A stretch of DNA of 64,000 nucleotides from Chrysopilus asiliformis (GCA_964034945.1 OZ035962.1:48268386-48332385), one strand, 5' to 3'. Positions 21,342 to 32,114 are shown, counted from the first letter of the stretch. Numbers and translations: made by a program. Notes: generated by a model not told the origin, from the letters alone.

Positions 21342-21374
21342 ATACTTTCCATTCAAATTAACTCTATTTTAATA

Positions 21375-22679
21375 AAGGGTGGTTAAATTTTAAGGGCCGA
21401 TGTTGAATGTGAACCACACCTAAACGTCAAGTTTTTTTCTGCATTTCATTTGACATTTCTCAATTTCAGACTAACTCAATTTGAACCATGGAAAGATACA
21501 CAATCGAGCAACGCGTTAAAGTTATTCAGGCTTATTATGAAAATGGGCGTTCAAATCAAAATGCATATCGTGCACTTCGTGATTTTTTCGGTCAATTTAA
21601 TCGTCCAAATGTGCGTACAATCGGAAAAATCGTGCAAAAATTTAAGCAAACCGGGTCTGTAGGAGATGTGAAAACACCAGTGCATGCTCGTACAGCTCGT
21701 ACTGCAGAAAATATTGCTGCTGTTCGCGATAGTGTGGCTGATGAGCCGTCCACCTCAACTCGTCGTCGTGCCCAACAATTGCACCTCCCACGCTCGTCGT
21801 TGATGAACATTATGCATAAAGACTTGCATTTACACGCTTACAAGGTGCAATTGACTCAAGAACTAAAGCCTCTTGACCATTTCAAGCGTCGTCAATGGTC
21901 AGAATGGTGGCAAGAAATGGCAACAGTGGATGATCAATTTTCGAAGAAAATCATCTTCAGTGATGAGGCACATTTTCACCTCAGTGGATTCGTCAATAAG
22001 CAGAACAGCCGCATTTGGGCAAATGATAATCCAAGAGTGATTGTCGAAAAACCAATGCACCCACAAAGAGTGACTGTTTGGTGCGGTTTATGGGCTGGCG
22101 GCATCATCGGGCCGTATTTTTTCCAAAATGAGGCCGGTCAGGCAGTTACTGTGAATGGTGTTCGCTATCGTGAGATGATAATGATCTTGTTATGTCCCGA
22201 ATTGGAAGATATGGATGTGGACGATATGTGGTTTCAACAGGACGGTGCCACTTGCCACACAGCTACCGAAACAATCGCTCTTTTGCGCGACAAATTTAAT
22301 GGCCGTGTTATCTCACGTGGTGGCGATGTCAATTGGCCGCCAAGATCATGTGATTTGACACCGTTGGACTTATTTCTTTGGGGTTATTTGAAAGAAAAGG
22401 TGTACGTCGATAAGCCAGCAACAATTCAAGAGCTAAAGGATGAGATAATTCGGCACATTAACGGCATAGAACCTCAATTATGCCTCAGCGTCATCGAAAA
22501 TTTGGACCATCGGATGGAGGTGTGCCGCCGAGGTCGCGGCGGCCATTTGGCCGATATTTTGTTCCATACATAATTGAACCATAGCAATATTATCATAATA
22601 AAAAGAAATGACAATAATTTCCTAAATAATTCGTGTTTTATTCAAAATCAACATCGGCCCTTAAAATTTAACCACCCTT
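21375..22679 (+). mobile_element. Complete rosa-type (DD41D) mariner-superfamily element
   Basis: 1305 bp with about 32-bp perfect TIRs (AAGGGTGGTTAAATTTTAAG...) and TA on both sides (21373-21374, 22680-22681). One uninterrupted transposase gene lies between. It looks structurally complete and young. A rearranged relative sits at 28567. Confidence 0.95.
21488..22573 (+). CDS. Transposase, IS630-Tc1-mariner superfamily, DD41D
   Basis: 361 aa. The N-terminal helix-turn-helix pair (MERYTIEQRVKVIQAYYENG to about residue 120) binds the TIRs. The catalytic DDE/D domain has D159 (FSDEAHF), D252 (QQDGATCH) and D294 (TPLDLFLWG), with 41 residues between the last two. That spacing defines the rosa group, first known from tephritid flies. 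No stops or frameshifts, a normal family length, and an ATG in context AACCATGG 113 bp inside the left TIR. It would cut and paste the element into TA sites. Activity cannot be judged from sequence. Confidence 0.93.
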   Translation: MERYTIEQRVKVIQAYYENGRSNQNAYRALRDFFGQFNRPNVRTIGKIVQKFKQTGSVGDVKTPVHARTARTAENIAAVRDSVADEPSTSTRRRAQQLHLPRSSLMNIMHKDLHLHAYKVQLTQELKPLDHFKRRQWSEWWQEMATVDDQFSKKIIFSDEAHFHLSGFVNKQNSRIWANDNPRVIVEKPMHPQRVTVWCGLWAGGIIGPYFFQNEAGQAVTVNGVRYREMIMILLCPELEDMDVDDMWFQQDGATCHTATETIALLRDKFNGRVISRGGDVNWPPRSCDLTPLDLFLWGYLKEKVYVDKPATIQELKDEIIRHINGIEPQLCLSVIENLDHRMEVCRRGRGGHLADILFHT

Positions 22680-22839
22680 TATATACATTATTGTATATAC
22701 TCTTTAATTTGATCTATTTGTACGTTATATTAAAACACCTAAACAAAAAAAAACTATATAAACATGTCAGATCTAAGTAATCGGATAAATCTCCCATAAG
22801 AAACCACAGGCACCATCGATTCTGTTTGCGGTTGTGACG

Positions 22840-23927
22840 TCACACATGCAATATTTGATAGTAGTGGACGGGAGTACTCCACCTCTCTAGTTGATACACC
22901 TTGGCATTTACCCCTTTAAGTAACCTAACTGTACATGAGTTTTTTGGTAATTTTATTACACTTTCTCTTTTGCATATTGTTAGATCTTGAAATGTGTTAC
23001 ACTTTTGTCGGATGCCATAATAATCTTGTTTGCTAGTAAGTAAATGAGTGTAGTCAAGATCAATTTGTTTTTGATTATTGGTTATTGGTTTTAATATTAA
23101 ATGATCATATTCAATTTCTTCAGTTAGTGGTATAGATACAATGTAAAGGATTAAATTATCTTTGATTGCGACATATGGGATTGCTAGGTTAAGGGATTCT
23201 GCTTCTGTTATGTATGGTAATTTTTTTGTTATTTTAATAATATAGTTTAGTTTCGCTTTGTTTAGGATTTTTGTATTTATTATTCCCTTTCTTGCCCAGT
23301 GGATGGCATCTGTGATTTGGTCAATCTCATGTTTCATAATCATTACTTTATTGAAAATGGCTTGTTCTAAATCTTTATCCAATATTTGGTTATAATTTTT
23401 GAGTATTTCGTTAGAAATGTCGAAAATGTCTTTATTGATTATAATTTGTTTGTTATTATTTTCGCGGAGTTCATTTTGGGAATTATTAAGGGTTTCTAGA
23501 TCGTAAGCATCCGGGTTACCTGCTATCCACTTCCAAGCGGATCCTATCCAATTGATAGCTCTTCTTTGGCGATCATTTAACTGTTTCTTTATTTCATTTT
23601 GTAAGTGTTCGATTTGTATTTTTAGAGTGGATGATCAGTTCATTTAACTGTTTCTTTATTTCATTTTGTAAGTGTTCGATTTGTATTTTTAGAGTGGATG
23701 AATTGTTAATTTTTAAATTGACTGCTGAGATTAAAACTGTATGTGCCTGAATGTAGTTTGTGAGGTTTATAACATGTACTATTTTGAAGTTTCCTTCTGT
23801 TAGTTTTCCAGATCCTGCTTTGATAGTTGCAAGGGGTGCATTCGTATATTCAAAGATTTTCACACTTCCGTTGACTAACCAAATGATGGTAAACCTGAAA
23901 TTAAAGATTCGTTGTGAGATAGGGGAA
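22840..23927 (-). pseudogene. env: Broken env of Gypsy-2
   Basis: Envelope-type glycoprotein relic of an insect errantivirus. The N-terminal piece (23594-23863, about 89 aa, with IVHVINL) and the C-terminal piece (22840-23382, 180 aa, with several cysteines) lie in different frames. A 62-bp tandem duplication at about 23581-23697 is not a multiple of three and shifts the frame between them. I see no convincing intact signal peptide or C-terminal membrane anchor. In functional relatives the product mediates membrane fusion; here it cannot be made as a full protein. Confidence 0.7.
23581..23697. repeat. 62-bp direct duplication inside env
   Basis: The block CTGTTTCTTTATTTCATTTT...TTTTTAGAGTGGATGA occurs twice in tandem, separated by ATCAGTTCATTTAA. 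Two extra bases modulo three break env. Confidence 0.9.
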
Positions 23928-26396
23928 TTAATCTTGTTTAATATTTGTTTTATGAATTCTTTTGCCGCTGTGCGTTGTTACTGTGACTCTGTGGTCATCC
24001 TTGACTATTTCTTTGGAAAATTTCTGGTTTAATTTCCCTTTCCTTCCAGGGGCCTTTATGTAGATAACATCACCTGTGTTATATTTTTTTGGATTCTGAC
24101 GTTTTTTGTTTTCGTAATTGAGTCGTTGTTGTTGAATTCGTTCAATTGAATGTTTGGTTTTTGTATTTGCTTGTTCTCGTGCGGTTTGTAATTCTTCCAA
24201 GGTTTTGAATGGGATTCTACCATAAAATATGGTAGCCGGAGTCTCCTTGACAGTGCTATGAATGGAATTATTATAACGGTCGGTTGCTATTAGTGCTAAT
24301 TCATTTATAGACAAAGATCTGTGTTGCTTTTGTAGACATCTTATTATTTCCTGAATTGTGGAGTGTACTCTTTCCACTTGTCCATTTACCTCGCTACGAA
24401 AGGATGGTGTCAGATATATTTCTACTCCTATGTTTTGTAAAAATTCTGTTATTATTGGTGTTGTGAAAGCCTTATCTCTGTCCATTACTAATAATTTCGG
24501 AGTCGTGTAGTAATGTATTAATTCCAATATTTTTTCCTTAAGATGTAATGATGATTTATTTTCTATAGGAAATAGTTTGGTGAATTTAGAAAATTTATCT
24601 AATGATGTTAGGAGTAATTTTCCATCGAGTTCCATAATGTCAATATGGATAATTTCGGTTGGATATTGCGGAATTGGTGCGGGTTGCAATTGGTTACGTG
24701 AGGGATGTCTATCGTATTTGTTTTCTTTACAGATGTTATAGTTTGCTATAATTTCTCTGATTTTTGAGGCCATTTTAGGGAAATAATATTGTTGAAGTAG
24801 TTTTTCCTTATTTTCTTCAGCTCTTCTGTGTGCTAGCCTGTGTTCTTTTAGAATAGTTTCCAAAATTTGTTCCTCATCAATAAGGTCCGTAACCACTTTT
24901 TGTGTAAACCTAATTTTCAAATTTCTTCCAAAATGTTCCTTATATATATCTTGAATAAGTTGCATTATATGTTCTGGGGCTTTAAGTCCGTTGATGACAT
25001 CTGATCTCATTTCGGTTTTGAGTATTTGTTTTATAGAATCTTCATTGAATTGAGTCTTTGTCTTCCTATGATATCCGGGGTGTGGTAATTCGTAGGCACG
25101 TTGTTCCTCTTCTCCTTCTTGAAGGATTACTTGATTTTTGAAAACGTTGATAGGAGATTCGGTACAAATGATGAGATCCGTTGAATCTTCCTCTGCACTA
25201 TGTTGGGTGGATGTAGAAGCATTACATTCGCTGATGTTCATCCTAGATAAAGCGTCAGCTACTACATTTGTTTTATCTGGTCTGTAAACAATTTCGTAAT
25301 TATATTCTTCGAGTCTTGCCTTCCATCTTTTAAGTTTTGCATTGTTGTTTTTATTGCTAAGAGCAAATGTTAAAGGTTGGTGGTCAGTGAGAATTTTTAT
25401 TTTTTTGGCTCCATACAAATAATTTCTAAGATTTTCTAGGGCCCAAATGATTGCAAGCATTTCCTTTTCATTTGTGGCATAATTTTGTTCTGTAGTATTC
25501 AGACTTCTGGAAATGTACGTAATTGGTTTGTCCTTTCCAATTTCTCCTTGAGATAGGACGGCTCCTAATGCATAATTAGATGCGTCGGTTGTTAGAATAA
25601 ATGGTTTTTCGAAATCTGGAAAAATGAGTAATTCCGATGAGGTCAAGTGGTCTTTTAATTTATTGAAAGCTTCTTTTTCTTCTTTATTAAATTTTATTGG
25701 AATCTTTGTTGATTGGGTTTTGCGTATTCTAGCCAATTCTCCACCTGTGAGTTTCGTGAGTGGTTTTGCGATTTTGGCAAAATCTTTAATAAATTTTCTA
25801 TAATAAGAGGCTAATCCTAAAAATGATTTTAGCTCTTTTAGAGTTTTGGGTTCCTGTGTGTTTGTTATAGATTGTATTTTTTTAGGACCTGCTTTAATTT
25901 CTTGGCTTGAAATTATAAAGCTTAAGAATTCCGTTTCTGTCTTAAGAAATTCTGTTTTATCCAGGTTACCTTTTAGATTAGCTTTGTTTAGTTTCGAAAA
26001 TATTACCCTTAGGTCTTCGAAATGTTGTTAGATTGTTTCGCTGTATACAACTAAATCGTCTATATATACATGACAGCGTTTTCCGATTTCTTCTTTTAGT
26101 ACGTCATCAATCATTCGTTGGAATTCCGATGGGGCATTTTTGAGGCCAAACGGTAATCTCAAAAATTCGTACTTTCCGTTTAATGTTGAAAATGCGGTTT
26201 TTTCAATATCTTCTTCTTCCATTCGTATCTGATGAAATCCGGAAGTTAGATCTATTGTTGTGAAATACTTGGCTTTTCCCAAGTTCGCTTGAGTGCATGT
26301 AATATCAGGTATAGGGTATTTGTCAGAGATTGTGACATTATTTAGTTTTTTGTAATCAATGACCATTCTGTATTTTTTTTCGCCTGATGCATCCAA
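23928..26396 (-). pseudogene. pol: Gypsy-2 pol: RT, RNase H, integrase with one in-frame stop
   Basis: RT palm motifs (MVIDYKKLNNVTI, FTTIDLTSGFHQI, YIDDLVVYSE) lie in 26028-26396. A TAA at 26028-26030 follows, after which the same frame continues to 23928. Counting from the Met at 25736: RNase H residues at about D51, E92, D118 and D161 (VVADALSR); integrase with HIDIMEL, VMDRDKAF and NGQVERVH providing the D, D, E set. The expected C-x2-C of the integrase zinc finger reads Y-x2-C (NYNICKENKYDRHP), so one zinc ligand is lost. The stop and the lost cysteine both argue for inactivity. Confidence 0.88.
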
Positions 26397-27011
26397 TTTT
26401 TTTGGTACTACCCATATTGGTGCGTTATAAGGTGATCTTGAAGGTCTTATTAGTTGTCTTCAAGTAATTTTTTGATCTGTTTATCAACTTCTTTTCTCAT
26501 GTTAAATGGGTATGGATATGTCTTTGCATAAATTGGTGAATTAGTACTTGTTCTAATTCTTGCTTTTATATTAGTGACTGCTGTTATCTTGTCGTCGGGT
26601 TTAGAAAACAATGGTCTGAATTCCCTGATTAGTTTGTTTAGATCATCCTGCTGGTTTTTAGGGAGGTGGTTATTTCTGATATTGATGTGATTTACATCGA
26701 ATGACTTTTTCATCTGTAGGGGGATTTCGATTCCTGGGTGAATTTTTAAAATGGATTTACCTCTGTCAATAACTGCTTTTAGTTGTCTTAATGTATCGCC
26801 GCCTATAATTCCGACGAAGGATGTTAGAGATGGTAGCAAATAGAATTTTACTGGAATTCTATTTCCAAATTTTGAGAATATTCTTCCCGTGGCTGATTGT
26901 TCTATTTTTATTTTTCCTCCAACAGAGATTGTTCTTTTTTTATTTTTCCTCCAACAGAGGCTCCGGTGTCTATTAGGAGTTTGAGAAATTTTCCATCCGA
27001 TATTTCGTATG
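26397..27011 (-). pseudogene. Gypsy-2 protease and RT N-terminus, frameshifted
   Basis: The protease active site LLIDTGAS is visible near 26960 (minus strand). Just behind it a block of about 31 bp containing GTTGGAGGAAAAATAAAA is duplicated (26905-26965), which breaks the frame. A 129-aa frame (26450-26839) then covers the protease C-terminus and the start of RT (PIYAKTYPYPFNMRKEVDKQ). It ends in LLEDN-TAA; a single-base loss near 26443 separates it from the RT palm frame. Confidence 0.8.
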
Positions 27012-28358
27012 CTAAGTAGGGTGTTGCACTAAGTCTGCTTGGCAAAAATTTAATTCTGGCTCCAGATCAAAGTCTTCACAGCACAATTCGTATGGATCTT
27101 CATAAGCTTCGTTGCTTGTATCTTCATATGATTCCTCAGCAGGTTCCGTATTGGTGTGGTACATACGTTGTTGAGGTTGTGCATTTGGCAGGTTACCAAA
27201 TGGTAAAGGTTTCCTGAACGGTTGAGGATTAATCTGTGGTCTATTCATGTAATTGACTTGTTTACTTTGTGTGCTTTTATCCACATCCATTGGCTCTGGT
27301 TTATTTTGTTGGTTATATCGGGGATAAATAGGTGGTTTATGTTGAATTTTATATGGTTTATTATATTGATTAACTTGAGGATATATTTGGGGTTTGTATT
27401 GAGCGTTATACAATGTATTGTGCTGTTGTGTCGTAAGTTGAGGTGGGTTAAAGTTTCTGGGCATTGGCGTTGGTGGTTGTGAATATCGCTTTGGGGGTAA
27501 TGTTGGTGGTGTAAGAGCATTATGCGGTACTACAATTGAATTTGTTTGATTATTTTTATTGAAAAAATTTGTTGCCCTATAATTCATGTTTTGTATTTCC
27601 AGACATGAACAATATGCTTCTGGAAGTGATCTGGGTGATTTGATAGCAATAAGTTTAGACAATTCTCCGTTCAGACCTCTTATAAATGTATCGAGAGCTC
27701 TGTTAGGGTGTCCTTCTATTATGGTGGATTGTGTTTCAACACTGAAGCATTCTGTCTGGACTTTGTTAATAATTAGGGTAAGATGATGATTGACTTCTCC
27801 AAAAAATTCATCAATCGTTTTCTTTCTTTGGTGAAGTGAGTACAATTGATACTCAAGGGTTCTAATATCGCGTTTGTCTGCGTAGTGCAATGACAAACAT
27901 CTTTTGATTGCTATCCAGTTTTCATCTGGAGTATTGTATGCAATTAAGGCTATGTCAGCCTCATCAACTATCTTTTGACGTATTGAGCGAATTATTGCTC
28001 TATAGAGGGGTTTGTTTCTTAGGATTTTGTAGTCGTCTAAGACGCTTTCCACGGATTTTATCCATGAAGAATATGTTGTAGGGTTACCATTAAAGGACTT
28101 AATTTCCTTTACGGGGTCTGGTATTTTTGTTTGCTGGGATAATTCATCTTCAGTTGTGGGTTTTACTAATGGTGGTTCAATATTTGTTTGAGGGGGTTGG
28201 GCAATTTTTAGTAGGGTTTGTTGAGTTTCTGATTTAAATTCATCAAACTGGGTTTGAATTTTATTCGTTTGATTGATTTGTGCATTTAAGGCACCTGTTA
28301 AGTTTAAAATTTCTGCCCTAACAAGGTCCATGGCTTTTACTTGACTTCGCGTTTCCAC
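27012..28358 (-). CDS. gag: Gypsy-2 gag (448 aa)
   Basis: An intact frame with METRSQVKAMDLVRAEILNL start, a coiled-coil-prone N-terminus, then a capsid-like domain (KEIKSFNGNPTTYSSWIKSV; RALDTFIRGLNGELSKLI) typical of errantivirus gag. A long P/Q/Y-rich tail and an acidic C-terminus follow. No CCHC knuckle is present, as in many errantivirus gags. The start is preferred because the direct repeat ACTTGACTTCGCGT occurs just upstream, in the leader. It ends before the protease frame in a separate reading frame, so pol would need frameshifting in an active copy. Confidence 0.85.
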   Translation of the reverse strand: METRSQVKAMDLVRAEILNLTGALNAQINQTNKIQTQFDEFKSETQQTLLKIAQPPQTNIEPPLVKPTTEDELSQQTKIPDPVKEIKSFNGNPTTYSSWIKSVESVLDDYKILRNKPLYRAIIRSIRQKIVDEADIALIAYNTPDENWIAIKRCLSLHYADKRDIRTLEYQLYSLHQRKKTIDEFFGEVNHHLTLIINKVQTECFSVETQSTIIEGHPNRALDTFIRGLNGELSKLIAIKSPRSLPEAYCSCLEIQNMNYRATNFFNKNNQTNSIVVPHNALTPPTLPPKRYSQPPTPMPRNFNPPQLTTQQHNTLYNAQYKPQIYPQVNQYNKPYKIQHKPPIYPRYNQQNKPEPMDVDKSTQSKQVNYMNRPQINPQPFRKPLPFGNLPNAQPQQRMYHTNTEPAEESYEDTSNEAYEDPYELCCEDFDLEPELNFCQADLVQHPT

Positions 28359-28566
28359 TTGACTTCGCGTTTTACTTGACTTTGAGTTTTTTTAATCAAT
28401 GGGATCATTAAACGAGATTTCATAATTTATTCAAATTAAATTTTGAAAATAGTGTAACACCTTTCAATTTACACGTTAGATAATTTGTATTGGTTTTTTT
28501 TTATAAATCTATGATAACTTTTCCAATATTTGTGATTGGTTCAAATTTTAAAATATTTTTTGTTGT

Positions 28567-28917
28567 AAAGGGTGGTTAAATTTTAAGGGCCGATGTTGAA
28601 TGTGAACCACACCTAAACGTCAAGTTTTTTTCTGCATTTCATTTGACATTTCTCAATTTCAGACTAACTCAATTTGAACCATGGAAAGATACACAATCGA
28701 GCAACGCGTTAAAGTTATTCAGGCTTATTATGAAAATGGGCGTTCAAACAAAAATGCATTTCGAGCACTACGGCCCGATGATGCCGCCAGCCCATAAACC
28801 GCACCAAACAGTCACTCTTTGTGGGTGCATTGGTTTTTCGACAATCACTCTTGGATTATCATTCGCCCAAATGCGGCTGTTCTGCTTATTGACGAAGCCA
28901 CTGAGATGAAAATGGGC
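28567..28917. mobile_element. Rearranged rosa-type element fragment
   Basis: The first 200 bp (TIR AAGGGTGGTTAAATTTTAAG, 5' UTR and first about 30 codons) repeat 21375-21575 in direct orientation. At about 28775 the sequence switches to the reverse complement of transposase codons around D159 (21967-22112). The 3' TIR is absent. This is an internal inversion-deletion derivative. Confidence 0.9.
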
Positions 28918-29152
28918 TGATCAAGAAAACCACGAAGTGGTACAGGTTTTTGCACCTGATGATTAATGTTTCGATTTTTTAGTGGCACTTGTTTTTTTAT
29001 AGAAACAGTTGGTTTCGTTTTTTCGTGGCACTTGTTTTTAATTGTGGCACTTTTTATAGAAACTATTAACTTTGATCGTGAATTATATATATTTTGATTT
29101 ATAGATTTTATATATTTCATTTATTTTTCGATTCTTTGATTTTTATATTTTT
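28918..29152 (-). other. Probable Gypsy-2 leader piece with short repeats
   Basis: Contains AAGTGCCAC repeated at least three times on the minus strand and a hairpin CACGAAGTG. It lies between PBS and gag, so a retroviral leader is plausible, but no independent evidence exists. Confidence 0.4.
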
Positions 29153-29960
29153 GAAGTGAAAACTTCTTTAGCGGCGTTGTGAGTGATTTCAAACTCGATG
29201 AAACGAAAAAGCGACAGTAAAAAGAGATAGGATTTTTTAGCCTGCGAGAAAATGAGATAGAATACAGATGGATTCCGGTCAATTTATCGTAAACAAGAGC
29301 GATGGGAAGGAGGAAGGGGAAGGGGTACGGGAAGGGAAAGGGGGGAAGGGAGAAGTGGTAGGTGGGAGGAAGTGGAGAGAGGAGGCGATAAATTACTGAT
29401 GTTTCGTCATACATTGCAATATATATAAAAATTGATGTTTTATTGTTTGTCTGTTTGCATGTCTGCCTGAGATTACAAAACTCAAAAACTACTGGACCGA
29501 TTTTTGTGCGGTTTTTTGCAAAATGATCTGTGTTGCCAGGAGCAGGTCTTTAGCTATGTAGATTTTCAAAATTCGAAACGCAAGGTCCTGTAAGGATAAT
29601 GAAAATATCCTTTTTCCCATTTTTCCCCGGAAAAATTTGCATTTTAGGGTTTTTGGTGGCGCTGATCACGAATCCGGTATTAGATTTTCAAAATTCGAAA
29701 CAAAAGGTCCTGTAAGGATAAATATCCTTTTTCCCGTTTTTCCTCGGAAAAATCGGCATAAGGGGGTTTTTGGGGTCGCTGATCATGAATCCGGTATTAG
29801 ATTTTCAATAAAAATATAATATGACTTTTGATCTTGGTACCAATATTATAATAAATAAACGCTATAACTATCCCACACCTGATACCGCATTTGTCTCATT
29901 CTCTCGCTGTTTAGTTTTCCTAAGGTTTCACTTCTACCGCGTGTGCACTGCACACACATG
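29153..29960 (+). mobile_element. G-family Helentron-like element, copy G2
   Basis: Same ends as G1 (GAAGTGAAAACTTC; GCACTGCACACACATG then T-run). Only about two internal satellite-like units remain (29560-29810) against four in G1. It is inserted in the Gypsy-2 leader. Confidence 0.75.
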
Positions 29961-30035
29961 TTTTTTTTCATTTATATTTTGTGGCTTGAATTGTAAATTC
30001 ACGTTTTCATTTTATAGCACTTTTATTAGAAGACG

Positions 30036-30056
30036 CCGGTCCCTGCTCGGGCGCCA
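30036..30056 (-). promoter_or_regulatory. Gypsy-2 primer-binding site (tRNA-Lys type)
   Basis: The minus strand reads TGGCGCCCGAGCAGGGACC directly after the LTR. This is one base away from the classical tRNA-Lys PBS pattern. Confidence 0.8.
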
Positions 30057-30450
30057 GTTAAACACTTTCTATTTTAATTAATAAAAAAATATATTTATTA
30101 GTGGAACTAAGTTCCACTTTCACTTAAATAAAAGACTTCAATTACTTTTAATATAATTTTTATTGAAAGGAAGCCCAAGGCTTACGGAGTTACAATTCTT
30201 ACAATAGTGAACTGATAAACTGACCTCTGATGAACAGATTGGTCCTATTTATGAATATTGAATGTTTACATTATGGAAGCTTAAATCATACGATTCTGAG
30301 TTGATAAAAGTCTGAGTTGGACACATTCGTTTATGCAGGTGTCCATGTTTCAGGCTCTTATGCATTTTGTGATTTTATGACATGATTCATGATAATGAAT
30401 CATTTACAGTTACTTTATGATTTCATACTTTAATTCTTACTTTACTACGA
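30057..30450 (-). repeat. Gypsy-2 5' LTR (about 394 bp)
   Basis: Bounded on the left by the PBS and on the right by resumption of LINE coding sequence at 30451. AATAAAA-type signals lie inside on the minus strand. Exact ends and TSD are not determined because the second LTR is missing. Confidence 0.65.
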
Positions 30451-30796
30451 ATATGTAGATGAAGAGGCAAAAGAAGCGATACAAGATGGCATCACACTGC
30501 AAGGGGGGAGAACACACTCAGATGTTATAAACGAAATAAATAAAAAAATTTGGGACCACTGGAATAACAGATACAAAGAAACATCTGCGACTAAGGGGAA
30601 AAAATTTGGGAGAATATTTAGTAACATAAGACAAAAGACGTGGTTCACGAAACAAGATTACAGTGCAAGGCACACCAAGTTAATAAATAGAATACTAGCG
30701 GACCATGGATTTGAGAAAAAAACTTTATTTAAAATGAAAATATGTGATAATGAATACTGTGATAAATGTAATCAAGTGGAAGACATTGAGCATATA
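30451..30796 (+). pseudogene. I-clade LINE, RNase H end and knuckle start (fragment 4)
   Basis: Coding resumes with EYVDEEAKEAI, the last RNase H motif, and runs open through KQDYSARHTKLINRILADHG to YCDKCNQVEDIEHI. There the mariner is inserted at TA. About 25 residues of RNase H between fragment 3 and this one are lost. Confidence 0.8.
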
Positions 30797-31701
30797 ACAC
30801 ATGGATCAATAAGTCCCGAGACTAACAATGAAAACAACATTTTTTTTGCAAAATTTTTTTTTATTCATCAATATAATCACCTTTTAGGGTGATACAATCG
30901 TCACGCCATGCGTATCCCAAAAAACTGACGCCATGACTTTGCCAGCTGACTGCTGCGTTTTCGGACGCTTCGGACGGCTTTCGCCAGCTGTGCGCCACTC
31001 AGATGACTGCCGCTTCGACTCTGGAGTGTAGTGATGTATCCATGTTTCGTCCATGGTCACGTAACGACGCAAGAAATCTTTTTTATTGCGAGTAAATAGC
31101 GATAAACAGCTTTCTGAATCATCGACTCGTTGCTGTTTTTGTTTCATCGAAAGCAATCGCGGCACCCACTTGGAAAAAACCTTTTTCATGCTCAATTTTT
31201 CATGAAGGATAGTAAATGCACTTCCATATGATATCTGTGTTATCTCAGCAATCTCACGGAGCTTCACTTTACGATCTTTCATTATAATTTTTGTCACTTC
31301 ACTCACATTTTCCGGTGTAACGGCTTCCACAGGTCTACCCGAGCGTTCCGCGTCATTTGTGTCGGTACGACCACGTTTAAACTCGGCAAACCACCGACAA
31401 ATCGTTGCTTTTGATGGACAAGAGTCCGGGTAACATTTTTCAATCCATTGTTTCGCTTGCACGGTGTTTTTATCCATTAAAAAACAATGTTTTATCAGAA
31501 CACGAAACTCGGTTTTTTCCATTTTTTAAACAAACTACAAAACTACTTTACTCCAACCTCGATAACTCAGCTGTTTCTGGTCCGATCGACTTAAAATTTT
31601 GACACGTTTCAAGCAAAGGTTAGTACTCTAGAAAGACGTGGTTACTGGTTTACTACGAGCGTCATCTCTGGGTTAGTCTCGGGACTTATTGATCCATGTG
31701 T
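30797..31701 (-). mobile_element. Mariner element, internally deleted
   Basis: About 30-bp TIRs (ACACATGGATCAATAAGTCC...) with TA on both sides (30795-30796, 31702-31703). At 905 bp it is about 400 bp shorter than a typical mariner because the 3' third of the transposase is missing. Confidence 0.93.
30884..31522 (-). pseudogene. Mariner transposase, C-terminally truncated (212 aa)
   Basis: Starts MEKTEFRVLIKHCFLMDKNT, with paired HTH domains (KATICRWFAEFKRGR; SYGSAFTILHEKL) and the linker motif WVPRLL typical of mariners. The first catalytic aspartate is in MDETWIHHYTPESKRQ and the region before the second is GKVMASVFWDTHG. After VTIVSP the frame ends, so the HDNAPxH motif with the second aspartate and the third aspartate are absent. 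A protein from this frame could bind TIRs but not catalyse. Confidence 0.9.
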
Positions 31702-32089
31702 TACTGTTCAAATGCAAAAAATACGGAATGAGACCAGAAAAATGGTCAAATATCAAAGATACTGAAGAATATATAAAATATAGTAATTTCAATTTCGAGG
31801 AAATAATTGATTTCATTATAAAAAGCAAAGTGATTATATAAAACTAATCGATTTAAAATAATTTTTAGATAATTATGTATGTGTAACAGAGTCTGTTACA
31901 AAAAGAGCAAAGTGATAAAATAAGACTGATCGAAAAAAAAAGAAACGAGCGTTCGCTGGTTATTATAAAATAATAGAATAAATGCACTAAGACAACAGCT
32001 AGCTGGCCATATAGTAGTAACACTGGCCCAATAAGTCCTCTAAATTTCGATTCACGGAGGCAATTCAATATTTATAAAAAAAAAAAAAA
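31702..32089 (+). pseudogene. I-clade LINE, C-terminus, 3' UTR and poly(A) (fragment 5)
   Basis: With the mariner and one TA removed, EDIEHI runs into LFKCKKYGMRPEKW, completing C-x2-C-x7-H-x4-C. The frame ends at TAA 31839-31841. A 3' UTR of about 230 bp closes with 14 A (32076-32089). Confidence 0.85.
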
Positions 32090-32114
32090 CCGATTTGGAA
32101 TAAATTAAAAAAAA

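Larger units (their letters stand above)
22680..30450 (-). mobile_element. Errantivirus-like gypsy element (Gypsy-2), degraded and nested
   Basis: On the minus strand: LTR (30057-30450), PBS, leader broken by G2 and a rosa chimera, gag, broken pol, broken env. No matching 3' LTR is seen between env and the rosa element at 22679, so the 3' end is lost. env plus a tRNA-Lys-type PBS point to insect endogenous retroviruses of the gypsy group. It lies inside the I-clade LINE. Confidence 0.8.

Noticed and set aside
22680..22839. 3' LTR of Gypsy-2 next to env
   Set aside because: Sequence has no similarity to the LTR at 30057-30450 and the polypurine/LTR start is not visible.
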